64,000 bases of DNA from an uncultured Granulosicoccus sp. (GCA_947499955.1 CANMQI010000007.1:1-64000), one strand, 5' to 3'. Shown: positions 28,853 through 38,245, counted from the stretch's first letter. The notes: generated from the letters alone by a model not told the origin. Numbers and translations: made by a program.

Positions 28853-29866
28853 ATGTCATCCATTGCCGCTGATGCGCAGACTCGCATCGATAACAAGACC
28901 AAACCACCCGGTTCCCTGGGGTTGCTCGAAGCACTCGCCGTACAGCTGTCCACGGTGCAGAACACGCTACAGCCACAGGTGGAACCGGCTCGCATCATTG
29001 TCTTCGGTGCCGATCATGGTGTGGTAGCTGCCGGTGTCAGTGCCTTTCCAGTGGAAGTCACGGCCCAGATGATGACCAATTTTGCAGCAGGCGGGGCCGC
29101 CGTGAATGTGCTGGCTGCCAACGCCGGTGCCTCGCTGGAAGTGATCGACGTCGGTGTGGCCTCGGACCTCAGCCATCTGGAGAGCGTGCTTGACTGCAAG
29201 GTCAGACAGGGTAGTCGCAACCTGCTGGAAGAGGCTGCCATGTCGCATGAAGAGCTGGACAAGGCGCTGCAGGTGGGGCGTGAAGCGGTCGTGCGTGCCG
29301 TCACCGACGGACAACGCTGCCTGGGTCTGGGGGAAATGGGCATTGCCAACACCACCTCGGCGGCCATTCTGACCGGTCTCATGTGTGGCTGTGATGCACA
29401 AACCGCTACGGGTCGCGGCACCGGTGTGGACGATGTGCAGTATTCCTGGAAGCAGGTCGTGGTCGGGCAGGTCATGGAGAGGCTCGCTGACAAGACCGAT
29501 GATCCGCTGGAATGCCTGCGAGAGGCCGGAGGGCTGGAAGTGGCAGCCCTGGTTGGCGCCATGCTCGAAGCACCGGCACACCGCATGCCGATACTGGTCG
29601 ACGGTTTCATTGTCACCGCCGCCGCCCTGATCGCCTGTCGTCTGAAGCCCTCGGTGCGCGATGTGTTGTTCTTCGCCCATCAATCGGCTGAAGCAGGCCA
29701 TGAGCTGGCACTCAAGGAGCTGCAGGCCAGACCCATTCTGCAGATGGACATGCGGCTGGGCGAAGGCTCGGCCACGGCGCTGGCCTTGCCCATACTGCGT
29801 GGAGCTGCCGCCATCATGCGCGACATGGCCAGTTTTGCCGATGCCGGTGTCTCCACCGGCGAGTGA
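28853..29866 (+). CDS. cobT: Nicotinate-nucleotide--dimethylbenzimidazole phosphoribosyltransferase CobT
   Basis: CobT makes alpha-ribazole 5'-phosphate, the lower ligand of cobalamin. Across 337 residues, KPPGSLGLLEALAVQL is near the N-terminus, VFGADHGVVAAGVSAFP follows, and the catalytic Glu lies in LGEGSATALALPIL near the C-terminus. GEMGIANTTSAA is another family motif. cobS and cobC follow directly. The kinase/guanylyltransferase (cobP/cobU) of the same branch is not in the window. No cobalamin riboswitch was recognised upstream. Confidence 0.94.
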   Translation: MSSIAADAQTRIDNKTKPPGSLGLLEALAVQLSTVQNTLQPQVEPARIIVFGADHGVVAAGVSAFPVEVTAQMMTNFAAGGAAVNVLAANAGASLEVIDVGVASDLSHLESVLDCKVRQGSRNLLEEAAMSHEELDKALQVGREAVVRAVTDGQRCLGLGEMGIANTTSAAILTGLMCGCDAQTATGRGTGVDDVQYSWKQVVVGQVMERLADKTDDPLECLREAGGLEVAALVGAMLEAPAHRMPILVDGFIVTAAALIACRLKPSVRDVLFFAHQSAEAGHELALKELQARPILQMDMRLGEGSATALALPILRGAAAIMRDMASFADAGVSTGE

Positions 29867-29915
29867 AGGCGGTGCTCCCTGGCGCTGTTGCCAACCAACC
29901 CGAGCGGATGATCCG

Positions 29916-30683
29916 ATGCAGGAACTGAGTCGTCTGGCGACAGCGATCATGTTCCTGACGCGACTGCCCACCGGGGCGCTTGCCAGTGGCGATCCTGCCG
30001 AGCTGGTTCGCTCGACTCGCTATTTCCCGCTGGTCGGTCTCATCGTCGGCTCGATGCTCGCACTCAGCCTGGCCCTCCTGCAGCTGTTGTTGCCGGCAAC
30101 GGTGGCGATTGCCCTGATGCTGCTGCTCTCGGTACGGCTCACCGGCGCCTTTCACGAGGATGGCCTGGCGGATGTGGCCGACAGTGCGGGTGCCTTCGGC
30201 GTCGATCGCAAGCTGGAAATCATGCGTGACAGCCGCGTGGGTACCTATGGTGCGCTGGCGCTGATTCTGCTTGTCGTGATCAAACTGCTGAGTCTGTGGG
30301 AGTTGTGGCAACTGGCCCCGGAGTTGTGTCTGGCCGTGCTGGTCTGTGCGCATATCCTGAGTCGCTGGAGCAGCGTCTGCCTGATGGTTATGGAAGACTA
30401 CGCGCGGCCGGAAGCGGCCAACAAGGTGGTTGCCGAGGGTGTCGACAGGCGGTGTCTGTGGCACAGCAGCCTGTGTGCAGGGGTGGCCCTGTTGCCGCTG
30501 GCCCTGTGGCAGGGCGCAGCCCTGTATAGCTTGTTCATCGTGGCCTGGCTGGCCGTGCTGGTTGCCGGCCGGCAGTTTCGTCGTGCCTTTGGCGGCATTA
30601 CCGGGGACTGTCTGGGGGCGGCCAATCAGGTGGTGGAAGTGCTTGTCTTTCTGAGTGTGCTGATGGTGGTGTCATGGCATTGA
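29916..30683 (+). CDS. cobS: Adenosylcobinamide-GDP ribazoletransferase CobS
   Basis: This inner-membrane enzyme joins adenosylcobinamide-GDP to alpha-ribazole (phosphate) in the last steps of cobalamin assembly. The 255 residues include AIMFLTRLPTG at the N-terminus and the family signature TGAFHEDGLADVADSAGAFG. Several hydrophobic helices and a C-terminal GDCLGAANQVVEVLV follow. The ATG at 29916 begins the family similarity. It overlaps cobC by 10 bp. Confidence 0.94.
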   Translation: MQELSRLATAIMFLTRLPTGALASGDPAELVRSTRYFPLVGLIVGSMLALSLALLQLLLPATVAIALMLLLSVRLTGAFHEDGLADVADSAGAFGVDRKLEIMRDSRVGTYGALALILLVVIKLLSLWELWQLAPELCLAVLVCAHILSRWSSVCLMVMEDYARPEAANKVVAEGVDRRCLWHSSLCAGVALLPLALWQGAALYSLFIVAWLAVLVAGRQFRRAFGGITGDCLGAANQVVEVLVFLSVLMVVSWH

Positions 30684-31351
30684 AGTCACTGTTCCTGATT
30701 CGCCACGGGCATACCGAATGGCATGCGACGGGTGGTGTAGCCGGCAGTTCCGACATTGCCCTGTCGGCTGAAGGGCGAGAAGCCGTCAGGCAACTGAGCG
30801 CGACGCTGACAAGCGCCGTGTCTGCACCGCAAGCCTGGTACTGCAGCCCGATGCTGCGTACTCGTCAGAGTTCAGCCTTGCTGCGAGAGTGCTGGCAGTC
30901 GGGCAGGGCAGAGCCGGGTGCTGATGCCTCTACGGCCATGACATTGCCCGAGCAGACGCCGGATGCACGTCTGGTGGAGCTGGATTTTGGTGACTGGGAA
31001 GGCATGACCTGGGCCGAGGTGCATGAGCAGCATGGCGATATCATGAAAGCCTGGGCCGAGGACTGGGTCAATCGCGCGCCCCCCGGCGGGGAGCGTTTTT
31101 CCGAACAGGCGGATCGCTGTCGGCACTGGCTGGCTGATGCCAGCGAAGCACTAGCCGATATCGAGTCGGCAGCGGCTGTGGTGGTCTGTCACGGTGGCAC
31201 TATCCGGGCACTGATGTGTGAATGCCTGGGCTGGTCACTGGATCGCGCCATGAATTTCCGGATTGATCCCGCCTCGCTGACTCATCTGCAGTACAGCGTC
31301 AGCGATGATCGCTGGCTGGCTCGCGGCATCAACGCGCGGCGCCTTCCCTGA
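30674..31351 (+). CDS. cobC: Histidine phosphatase, alpha-ribazole phosphatase-like (CobC)
   Basis: This 225-residue member of the histidine phosphatase superfamily has the catalytic LIRHGHTEW at residues 8-16, the second-arginine region YCSPMLRTRQS, LVELDFGDWEGMTW, and the second catalytic His in VVCHGGTIRALM. Overlap with cobS and linkage to cobT point to removal of the 5'-phosphate of alpha-ribazole or cobalamin phosphate. The 3' end overlaps the convergent hydrolase gene by 23 bp. Confidence 0.85.
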   Translation: MALKSLFLIRHGHTEWHATGGVAGSSDIALSAEGREAVRQLSATLTSAVSAPQAWYCSPMLRTRQSSALLRECWQSGRAEPGADASTAMTLPEQTPDARLVELDFGDWEGMTWAEVHEQHGDIMKAWAEDWVNRAPPGGERFSEQADRCRHWLADASEALADIESAAAVVVCHGGTIRALMCECLGWSLDRAMNFRIDPASLTHLQYSVSDDRWLARGINARRLP

Positions 31352-32291
31352 GCGAACTCAGTATCTCGGCCACGTGTGTGTCCAGCCAGCGTTCTCTGCC
31401 GCGCAGGAAGCCGACATGGCCACCGCCACACGGTATTTCCAGGGTGGTCTCGGCGGACAGCTCTGAGGCCTCGGGCAATATTCGCGGCGTGAAGAAGGGG
31501 TCATCGTAGGCACACAGAATGTGTGTGGGCGTGCGGATGTCCGGCAGAAACTGACGGGCGCTGCAGCGCTCATAATATTCGCGGGCGTCGGCGAAGCCGT
31601 GCAGGGGAGCGGTGATGGCATCGTCGAACTTCCACAGGGAGTCCAGCCGCCGGGAGGCCGCAGGCAGGTTCAGTTCGGGATAGACCAGGCGCTTCTGTTC
31701 GTGATGTCTGCGCATCAGACGCAGCAGATGCGTCTGATACAGTCGCGAGACGCCGCTGTTGAGCTTGTTGGCACCTTCCTGCAGCACCAATGGCGGTGAG
31801 ACGGCCATGGCACCACTCAACAGAGAGTCCGTGCCGTTTTCACCCAGGTATTTCAGCAGGGCATTGGCGCCAAGCGAATAACCCAGCGCATACAGTGGCG
31901 TGCCGCTGAATCGTTGCTGCAGAAACCGGATGAACCACTGGATATCGTCGCTGGCCCCCGAGTGATAGGCCCGTGGCAACCGGTTGGGCTCGCCACTGCA
32001 GCCTCGCCAGTGCATCAACATGGGGCGAAAACCGGCCTGTTCCAGCGTTTTCCAGACACCGCGGATGTAATTGCTGTTCACGCCTCCGGCCAGACCGTGA
32101 AAGATCGCAACCGGCTCGCCTTGCGTCTTGCGGCTGAGGTTGATGTCGATGAAGTCACCGTCAGGTAGTTCGACGCGCTCAGGATCCGTCTGGATATCAG
32201 CCGGCTTGAGTAGCTGGCTGGCAACAATGGTCTGCAGGTGCGCGTTGCTGAGCCAGCGTGATGGTGCGTAGGTGCTCTGGATGATCGGCAT
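31329..32291 (-). CDS. Alpha/beta hydrolase, YheT family
   Basis: The 320-residue protein opens with APSRWLSNAHLQTI, the signature start of the YheT/EMB8 hydrolase group. AIFHGLAGGVNSNYIRG (oxyanion region), LYALGYSLGANALLKYLG (nucleophile Ser in GYSLG), a later DDPFF (Asp) and CGGGHVGFL (His) complete the triad. The group probably acts on esters or lipids; the substrate is unknown. It is convergent with and overlaps cobC, and divergent from surE with a gap of about 100 bp. Confidence 0.88.
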   Translation of the reverse strand: MPIIQSTYAPSRWLSNAHLQTIVASQLLKPADIQTDPERVELPDGDFIDINLSRKTQGEPVAIFHGLAGGVNSNYIRGVWKTLEQAGFRPMLMHWRGCSGEPNRLPRAYHSGASDDIQWFIRFLQQRFSGTPLYALGYSLGANALLKYLGENGTDSLLSGAMAVSPPLVLQEGANKLNSGVSRLYQTHLLRLMRRHHEQKRLVYPELNLPAASRRLDSLWKFDDAITAPLHGFADAREYYERCSARQFLPDIRTPTHILCAYDDPFFTPRILPEASELSAETTLEIPCGGGHVGFLRGRERWLDTHVAEILSSLREGAAR

Positions 32292-32389
32292 GGGTGTGTG
32301 ACTTTTTTACGATTATGTTGTTGCTTAAATGCCAATGCGGACTAAATTTACAGTCCGATGACTACAACTGTGTGTAAGCGGACCGGACT

Positions 32390-33139
32390 ATGAGAATTCT
32401 TGTCGCCAACGACGATGGGTATCTGTCTCCCGGCATTCGTGCGCTTCACAACGCCATGAAGACACTGGGTGAGGCGACTATTGTGGCGCCCGATCGCAAC
32501 CACAGTGGTGCCAGCAATTCACTGACATTATCCCATCCTATCCATGCCCGTCGCCACGAGCCGGACATTTATTCACTGGAAGGCACGCCGACCGATTGCG
32601 TGAACATCGCACTCAGTGGCCTGCTGGATGAGGAGCACGACATGGTGGTCAGTGGGATCAACGATGGGCCGAACATGGGGGATGATGTGCTGTACTCCGG
32701 AACCGTGGCGGCCGCCATCGAAGGGCGACATCTGGGCCATCCCGCCGTGGCCGTATCCATGGCGTCCCATGAGCCGAAGCATTTCGAGACGGCAGCAAGA
32801 GTCGTGCGCAACCTGGTGGCGCATCTGAAGGAGGTGCCACTGCCGATGGACACCATCCTCAATATCAACGTGCCGGATCTGCCTTTCGATGAGCTGTCCG
32901 GTTTACGCGCCACGCGCCTCGGGACGCGGCATCCGTCCAAGCAATCCATCCGGCAGCTCAGCCCGCGTGGTGAAACCATTTTCTGGATCGGGGCTGCCGG
33001 GGATGTGGCCGACGATGGGCCGGGCACTGACTTTGGCGCGGTACGCGACGGTTTTGTCTCGGTAACACCGTTGCAGATCGACCTGACACGATTGGATAGC
33101 GTGGCACCTGTGGGCGCCTGGTTGGAGAGGCTTTCGTGA
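32390..33139 (+). CDS. surE: 5'/3'-nucleotidase SurE
   Basis: SurE is a stationary-phase survival nucleotidase and exopolyphosphatase. The 249 residues start MRILVANDDGYLSPGIRALH, with the metal-binding DD pair at residues 8-9. DRNHSGASNSLTL and SGINDGPNMGDDVLYSGTVA are further active-site loops. It overlaps pcm (GTGA). The order surE-pcm-nlpD-rpoS is classical for gammaproteobacteria and links the group to stress and stationary phase. A small inverted repeat (CGGACT 32338-32343 and AGTCCG 32352-32357) lies upstream and may be regulatory. Confidence 0.96.
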   Translation: MRILVANDDGYLSPGIRALHNAMKTLGEATIVAPDRNHSGASNSLTLSHPIHARRHEPDIYSLEGTPTDCVNIALSGLLDEEHDMVVSGINDGPNMGDDVLYSGTVAAAIEGRHLGHPAVAVSMASHEPKHFETAARVVRNLVAHLKEVPLPMDTILNINVPDLPFDELSGLRATRLGTRHPSKQSIRQLSPRGETIFWIGAAGDVADDGPGTDFGAVRDGFVSVTPLQIDLTRLDSVAPVGAWLERLS

Positions 33140-33807
33140 TCGCCAGCCCCGAGCAGATTGCCGGTATCGGATTTACCTCGCAACGTACGCGAAGCCGCAT
33201 GATCCGCCGCCTGATCGACCGCGGCATCGAGAACGAGGCGCTGTTGCAGGTCATGGCCTCGGTGCCGCGCCACCTGTTCGTGGACGAAGCTATCGCCTCG
33301 CGCGCCTATGACGATGTGGCCTTGCCGATTGGCGAAGGACAGACCATATCGCAGCCCTATGCCGTGGCCCGGATGACGGAAATCCTGCTTGAAGATGGTC
33401 CGGTGAATCGTGTGCTGGAAGTGGGTACCGGTTCGGGCTACCAGGCTGCGGTGCTGTCTCAACTGGTCGATGCCGTCTTCACGGTGGAGCGCATCAGCTC
33501 ATTGCTGGACCGTGCACGCAAGCGCTTCAGGGCCCTGCAGTACCATAATATCCATTCACGCTACAGTGATGGTGGCTGGGGCTGGTCCAGCCACGGCCCG
33601 TATGACGGTATCATTGTCACCGCAGCCCCACCGAGTATCCCGGAGCCCTTGCTGGAGCAGCTTGCCATGGGCGGCCGCATGATCGTACCGGTGGGTGAGC
33701 AGAACGGCATGCAGGCCTTGACGATCATTACCCGGACACGGCAGGGGTTCAGTCACTATCGCGAATGTGATGTGAAATTTGTGCCTTTTCTCTCTGGTAA
33801 GTCATGA
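33136..33807 (+). CDS. pcm: Protein-L-isoaspartate O-methyltransferase
   Basis: PCMT repairs isoaspartyl damage in aged proteins using SAM. The 223 residues show SVPRHLFVDEAIASRAYDDV, GEGQTISQPYAVARMTE, the SAM-binding VLEVGTGSGYQAAVLSQL, and a C-terminal part with GGRMIVPVGEQ. The GTG start at 33136 overlaps the surE stop by 4 bp, implying coupled translation. Confidence 0.95.
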   Translation: MIASPEQIAGIGFTSQRTRSRMIRRLIDRGIENEALLQVMASVPRHLFVDEAIASRAYDDVALPIGEGQTISQPYAVARMTEILLEDGPVNRVLEVGTGSGYQAAVLSQLVDAVFTVERISSLLDRARKRFRALQYHNIHSRYSDGGWGWSSHGPYDGIIVTAAPPSIPEPLLEQLAMGGRMIVPVGEQNGMQALTIITRTRQGFSHYRECDVKFVPFLSGKS

Positions 33808-33897
33808 CTGGCCAACTACACTTGCGTAATCGCGAGTGAATCCGTCACGTCCGCCTGGACTGCGATGGCGACCACAAACAGCATTATCGAGTGATCC

Positions 33898-34953
33898 ATG
33901 AAGCAACTGCAACGCGTTTGCTACCTGACTGTCCTGGCCCTGAGTGTTTCGGCCTGTACCTCTGTGCCCAGAGTCGAGGAGCGTCTCAACAGCCTCGATC
34001 TGGACTCGGGCACCTATGTGGTGCGCGCAGGGGATACTCTGGAGAGCATCGCCTTTCGTTACAAACTCTCGCCGAATGAGCTGGCAGCCCTGAACCCGGA
34101 TGCGGGTCGCTATTTCTCGCCCGGCACTCATCTGAACATTCACTCCGCGTCCAATGCACGGGAGAGCTATCGCTCGGAAGCCGCCTGGGCAGATCAGCAG
34201 CAACCAGCCGCACGGCAAGCGCCGCGTCGTGACGCCTATCAGAACAACCGCGATGATCGCGCGGTGGTATCGCGCGTTGAAACACCCAGAGCCGTACCTG
34301 AGAAACAGCGTCATGAGCCGGAACAGCCGCGCTATGACGAGCCAGAGAATCGTTCGGTCTTCACGCCGGCCGTCAATGCGGTGGTCTCCGATGTGACGCT
34401 GCTCGATACCCGCAAGCCTTACCGACGGCCCGAGGCTCCTGCGCAGGAGATTGTGCCGGCGCCGCAAGCCATGGTGCCGCGCGAGTCATCGTTCAGCGGT
34501 CGGGAAGTCGTTGAAGAGGAATACACCGGTGGCAATGCCTTGCTCAACAGTCAGGATGTGAGTGATCAGCTGCAACCGCTGGTTGGCAGCTGGACCTGGC
34601 CGACGCAGGGGCAGGTGGCTCGAGGTTTCGCGCCCATTCAGGAAGGACGCCATGGCGTTGACATTGCCGGCGTACCGGGACAGCCCGTGGTTGCGGTCAA
34701 GGATGGGGTGGTTGCCTACTCCGGCAAGGACCCCAGTGGTTCGGGCAATCTGATCATCGTCAAGCACGATGGATCTCTATTGACAGCCTATTCCCATACC
34801 AAAGACTTGTTCGTTGCAGAGAATGACACTGTCAGAGCCGGGGATCCGATCGGTACGCTGGGTTGGAACGCTCAGCAGGAGTCGGTGCTGCGCTTCGAGG
34901 TTCGCAAGGACGGTAATTCCCTGAATCCAATGGATTTCCTCTCTGCCCGGTAA
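33898..34953 (+). CDS. nlpD: NlpD-type lipoprotein (LysM + degenerate LytM domain)
   Basis: NlpD activates cell-division amidases from the outer membrane. The 351-residue precursor has the lipobox SVSAC (Cys about residue 19), a LysM domain (TYVVRAGDTLESIAFRYKLS), a long low-complexity linker rich in Arg/Pro/Glu, and a C-terminal M23 domain (GVDIAGVPGQPVVAVKDGVV). The M23 zinc ligands are missing: the first motif reads GRHGVD with Arg where the His should be, and the last reads LRFEVR instead of HxH. As in E. coli NlpD, this implies an activator rather than an enzyme. It sits directly before rpoS. Confidence 0.92.
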   Translation: MKQLQRVCYLTVLALSVSACTSVPRVEERLNSLDLDSGTYVVRAGDTLESIAFRYKLSPNELAALNPDAGRYFSPGTHLNIHSASNARESYRSEAAWADQQQPAARQAPRRDAYQNNRDDRAVVSRVETPRAVPEKQRHEPEQPRYDEPENRSVFTPAVNAVVSDVTLLDTRKPYRRPEAPAQEIVPAPQAMVPRESSFSGREVVEEEYTGGNALLNSQDVSDQLQPLVGSWTWPTQGQVARGFAPIQEGRHGVDIAGVPGQPVVAVKDGVVAYSGKDPSGSGNLIIVKHDGSLLTAYSHTKDLFVAENDTVRAGDPIGTLGWNAQQESVLRFEVRKDGNSLNPMDFLSAR

Positions 34954-35097
34954 TGAAACTTTCTGCGAGCCGAGTGCCCGATGGGCGTTGGCGAGTAACA
35001 GTGTCCCGGGCCGTTTATACGTTAGACCATTGAATTTGCATTAGCAAGTCGAGCTAAGTTGCTTTAATATATAAAAAAAACAGCAAGAGAGTGTCTC

Positions 35098-36087
35098 ATG
35101 ACACAGCATTGGGGAAACTTCACGATGTCCACTGACGACCGCGCCGGCTATAGCCGTCGAGGTAGTAGTGGTACTTCAGCCGCCGCCACCGCAGGTGATG
35201 AGGATACGGGTGAGAAGATCACTGCCAGCAAATTGCGGGACGTATCAAGAAAGGAAATGGACGCTACGCGTCTGTATCTGAAGGAAATCGAACACTCCGA
35301 ACTTCTGACTGCCGACGAAGAGAAGATGTACACCCGTCTGGCTCAGAAAGGCTGCGAGAAATCCCGCGCCAAGATGATCGAATGCAATCTGCGCCTGGTG
35401 GTCAAGATTGCCCGTCGCTACATGAATCGCGGCCTGGCCTTGCTGGACCTCATCGAGGAAGGCAATCTGGGTCTGATCCACTCGGTCGAGAAATTCGACC
35501 CCGAGCGCGGCTTTCGTTTTTCGACTTACGCCACCTGGTGGATTCGTCAGACCATTGAACGCGGCCTGATGAACCAGACTCGTACCATTCGTCTGCCCAT
35601 TCATGTCGTGAAAGAGATGAATGTCTATATCAAGGCCGAGCGTCGTCTGCAGCAGTCTCTGGATCGTGAGCCTACCGCTGAAGACATCGCGGCATTGACA
35701 GAGCGTCCGGTTGAAGACGTGATTCGTCTGCTGGGACTGCGTGATCGCGTCACATCTGTGGATGTGGCCATCGGCAAGGACGGCGAACGACCTCTGCTGG
35801 ACATCATTCCTGACGAGAACAACGTAGATCCGTCCATGGTGTTGCAGGATGAGACGGTCAATTCCAACATCAACGACTGGCTGCTGAAGCTCGAGTCCAA
35901 GCAGCGCGAAGTACTGGTACGCCGCTTCGGCCTGCACGGTCACGAGAAGTGCACGCTGGAAGAAGTCGGCCAGGAGCTGGGTGTCACTCGCGAGCGGGTC
36001 CGTCAGATCCAGATGGAAGCCTTGAAGCGTCTGCGTCGGATTCTGGAAGGTAGTGGTTATTCTGCAGAGAATCTGTTTCTGGCGTGA
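35098..36087 (+). CDS. rpoS: RNA polymerase sigma factor RpoS
   Basis: This is the stationary-phase/general-stress sigma factor of 329 residues. Region 1.2 ([17 protein letters not shown]), region 2 ([45 protein letters not shown]), region 3 and region 4 ([18 protein letters not shown]) are all complete. The N-terminus lacks the long acidic 1.1 region of RpoD, and the gene follows nlpD, which settles RpoS over RpoD. A second ATG at 35125 is possible. An AT-rich stretch precedes the start (about 35060-35080). Confidence 0.95.
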   Translation: MTQHWGNFTMSTDDRAGYSRRGSSGTSAAATAGDEDTGEKITASKLRDVSRKEMDATRLYLKEIEHSELLTADEEKMYTRLAQKGCEKSRAKMIECNLRLVVKIARRYMNRGLALLDLIEEGNLGLIHSVEKFDPERGFRFSTYATWWIRQTIERGLMNQTRTIRLPIHVVKEMNVYIKAERRLQQSLDREPTAEDIAALTERPVEDVIRLLGLRDRVTSVDVAIGKDGERPLLDIIPDENNVDPSMVLQDETVNSNINDWLLKLESKQREVLVRRFGLHGHEKCTLEEVGQELGVTRERVRQIQMEALKRLRRILEGSGYSAENLFLA

Positions 36088-36153
36088 TTGCACGCTGAAG
36101 CGCTGCCTGGCTTGCAAGGTAGCCTCTGGCGTTCATTGAAGCTCGTTACTGGC

Positions 36154-36187
36154 GGCGCTGTACATGAAAATGTGCAGCGCCGTTTTG
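36154..36187 (+). terminator. rpoS terminator
   Basis: A 12-bp stem (36154-36165 with 36170-36181, one G-U pair) is closed by the GNRA-type tetraloop GAAA and followed by GTTTTGCG. It lies 66 bp after the rpoS stop. The downstream DUF3140 reading frame on the other strand ends at 36217. Confidence 0.8.
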
Positions 36188-36216
36188 CGTTGTGGGTGTC
36201 AGGAGTCCTTGTCGAT

Positions 36217-36558
36217 CTAGTCTTCTTTGAGCGGGTCATGGCCCCAGTTCATCAGTGAGTAGCGCCAGTTGGAGCTCTCCTTGTCTTCATCCGGCCCGCC
36301 TTGTGACTGATGCCGCTTGATATAACCCACCACCTTGGCCATGTGGTCCCACTGGTCGTCGCTGATATCGTCCTAGTTGGTGCGCTTGATCTTGACGATG
36401 CGGCGACCGGAAGCATGCCCGGTACTCTCTTCGCCGTCATTGTCACCAGCGGATTTTGATTCTTCGGTCTCGAGCCAGTCTTCCAGCTCCTGCGGCGCCA
36501 TATTGACCAGGTCGCGCCATTCGGACCAGATTTCTTCGTGGGATTTGGATGAGGACAT
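36217..36558 (-). pseudogene. DUF3140 protein gene interrupted by an in-frame TAG at codon 62
   Basis: The ATG at 36558 has AGGAGA upstream. The first part reads EEIWSEWRDLVNMAPQELED with WLETEESKS and GHASGRRIVKIKRTN, as in DUF3140 proteins. A TAG follows at 36375-36373. The same frame then continues without any shift as DDISDDQWDHMAKVVGYIKR and ends with YSLMNWGHDPLKED before a TAG at 36219-36217. Both halves keep the conserved family blocks, so a single base change separates this from an intact gene of 113 codons. It may be a recent pseudogene, a sequencing error or a read-through codon. The family's function is unknown. Confidence 0.85.
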
Positions 36559-36698
36559 CTGATTCTCCTGTGTCTTGAAGCAGGTTTGGTGTGTTGTCGT
36601 GTTGCAACCGGGCGGGTGCATTGGTCGGGCTGAGTTCTGGCACGTCGGGTGCGCGTCGGGCTCAGGCGCCTGGTGACTTTCGTGGATCGTCGGCGGTA

Positions 36699-37178
36699 TC
36701 AGAGATCCAGCTTTGCATTCTCACCCAGATCGGGACCTTCATCGCCAAAGTAGGCTTTCGCCACTTCAAAGGCGATGGACAGGTTTCCCTTGTCATTGTC
36801 CCAGTACTCCGCCTGGCAGGCCTTGACGGTGATGACGGCGACGCTGTCGCGACCATCCGGGAAGAAGGCCTCGCAATAGGGGCCCCAGAGTTTGTCGATG
36901 AGGCTTCGGTCTTGCGTGATCTGACCTCGACCCGAGATGGACGCAAACTTCATGTCCTTTGTATCGGCAAATGTCAGGCAAAGACTGCTGTGACTCAACA
37001 GCTCTTCCACCTTGGCGCTGTCGTCATCGGTGACGAACTGAATGGTGCGCGACTGCTTGTCGATGAACGGTGCCAGGGGGCGAGCCCGCAGCACGCTCTC
37101 ATCAGCAGTGACCAGCATGCAGGCTGGCATGTCAGCGATGAGGTCCCAGAAATGGTCGTGTTCTTGTTCCTGTGCCAT
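36699..37178 (-). CDS. Pyridoxamine 5'-phosphate oxidase-fold general stress protein
   Basis: The 159-residue protein has a split-barrel flavin-binding fold, with FWDLIADMPACMLVT at the N-terminus, RARPLAPFIDKQSRTIQFVT, SLCLTFADTKDMKFASISG and a C-terminal block with AEYWDN. It resembles the small general-stress proteins (GSP26-type) that bind FMN or FAD. The ATG at 37178 has GGAGAAAAA upstream, and homology starts there although the frame is open further. It lies between two other probable stress-associated genes, the broken DUF3140 gene and a TspO-like gene, in the same orientation. Confidence 0.82.
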   Translation of the reverse strand: MAQEQEHDHFWDLIADMPACMLVTADESVLRARPLAPFIDKQSRTIQFVTDDDSAKVEELLSHSSLCLTFADTKDMKFASISGRGQITQDRSLIDKLWGPYCEAFFPDGRDSVAVITVKACQAEYWDNDKGNLSIAFEVAKAYFGDEGPDLGENAKLDL

Positions 37179-37210
37179 GGTTTTTCTCCGAAGGAAATAG
37201 GTGGATGGAA

Positions 37211-37915
37211 TCAGTTGCCTGCGAGGCGGCGCCATTGCACAGCGGCCAGCGCCAGCAAGGTGAGGGCAGCGAGGGCGGCCAGCAGTGCAATCAGGTTCTG
37301 TTTGCCGAGATTCGAGATGGCGATACCGGTGAAGCCCCAGGCTACCGCTGCGGCATAAGGCCACTGCGCCAGCTTCAGCTGGTTATAGAGAGCAAAGGCG
37401 GTGGCTGCCACCAGCGCGACAAAGGCTGCCATCGTTGCAGACAATACGCCATAGCCTGCCAGCAGCAGACCCAGTGACACGAAGGTGGCAGCCGAGAGCC
37501 AGCCTGCGTAGAGTGCCACCGGCCAGATGGCAATCCATGTCGGGCTTGCACTATGCATGCGATAAAGCGTCAGCAGTGCGCAAAAAAGCATGACGATGAT
37601 GAGTAGCGTCGCCCAGACAGGCGAGATAGCGGCAACGGACAACCAGCCAGTGCCGATGGCCAGGGATACGAACAAGGGCAGGCGTCCGCGCTCCCAGGCC
37701 TCGTTCTGTTTGTGTCGGATGACACCGATGGCAGCATGAACGATCAGTAACAGATAGATGATGCCCCAGATGGCAAATGCCCAACCCACCGGTTGCACGG
37801 GGGAGTTCACTTGCGGTATGGGGTAGCGCTCGGGGTCGAAGCCGCCGAAGTCCGGCGTCAGCAGAGGCGCGAAAGCGAAGCTCAGTGAGGCGAGGAGGAC
37901 CAGTATTGATTTCAT
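37211..37915 (-). CDS. TspO/MBR-like tryptophan-rich membrane protein
   Basis: The 234-residue inner-membrane protein has about seven hydrophobic segments. The N-terminal part contains VNSPVQPVGWAFAIWGIIY, typical of proteins annotated as tryptophan-rich sensory protein-like. Trp residues mark several helix ends. True TspO has five helices and about 160 residues, so this is a longer relative with extra C-terminal helices. Ligand and role are unknown. The start at 37915 is chosen because the hydrophobic signal-like helix begins there. The stop is only 32 bp before the stress-protein start, suggesting cotranscription. Confidence 0.6.
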   Translation of the reverse strand: MKSILVLLASLSFAFAPLLTPDFGGFDPERYPIPQVNSPVQPVGWAFAIWGIIYLLLIVHAAIGVIRHKQNEAWERGRLPLFVSLAIGTGWLSVAAISPVWATLLIIVMLFCALLTLYRMHSASPTWIAIWPVALYAGWLSAATFVSLGLLLAGYGVLSATMAAFVALVAATAFALYNQLKLAQWPYAAAVAWGFTGIAISNLGKQNLIALLAALAALTLLALAAVQWRRLAGN

Positions 37916-38245
37916 CTTGCAGACCTGACACCTGAGAGAACGGGAAACTGGGGGGGCAATGCGTATCATCGGGTCGAGCGGTTCATCAATGATCGTGACG
38001 TGCACTGCCAACGTGAAAGCACCTTACCGTGAAAAAAGTGATGTCAAATCGGGCTTGCAGAATGTCGGTATGGGTGCGCGTCTGGCAGATGTCAGCCACT
38101 CAGGACAGCACACTGGCTTTTGGCCTGGCTGGTGGTCACCGCTTTTGGCCATCGGCGGAACGGGCCCGGTGTATGGTGTACCGCATGAGGTCGACACGGT
38201 AAGCTCGAGTGACGAGCGCAGGCCCATTATTGGAGACACCACACC
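37916..38245. other. Intergenic region, no gene seen
   Basis: The 330 bp between the divergent TspO-like gene and the PEP-mutase-family gene contain no recognisable coding sequence, hairpin or repeat. They should hold both promoters, which I could not place. Confidence 0.4.

Noticed and set aside
32338-32357. CGGACT/AGTCCG inverted repeat upstream of surE as a riboswitch
   Set aside because: Only a 6-bp stem without any conserved riboswitch core; kept as a remark under surE.
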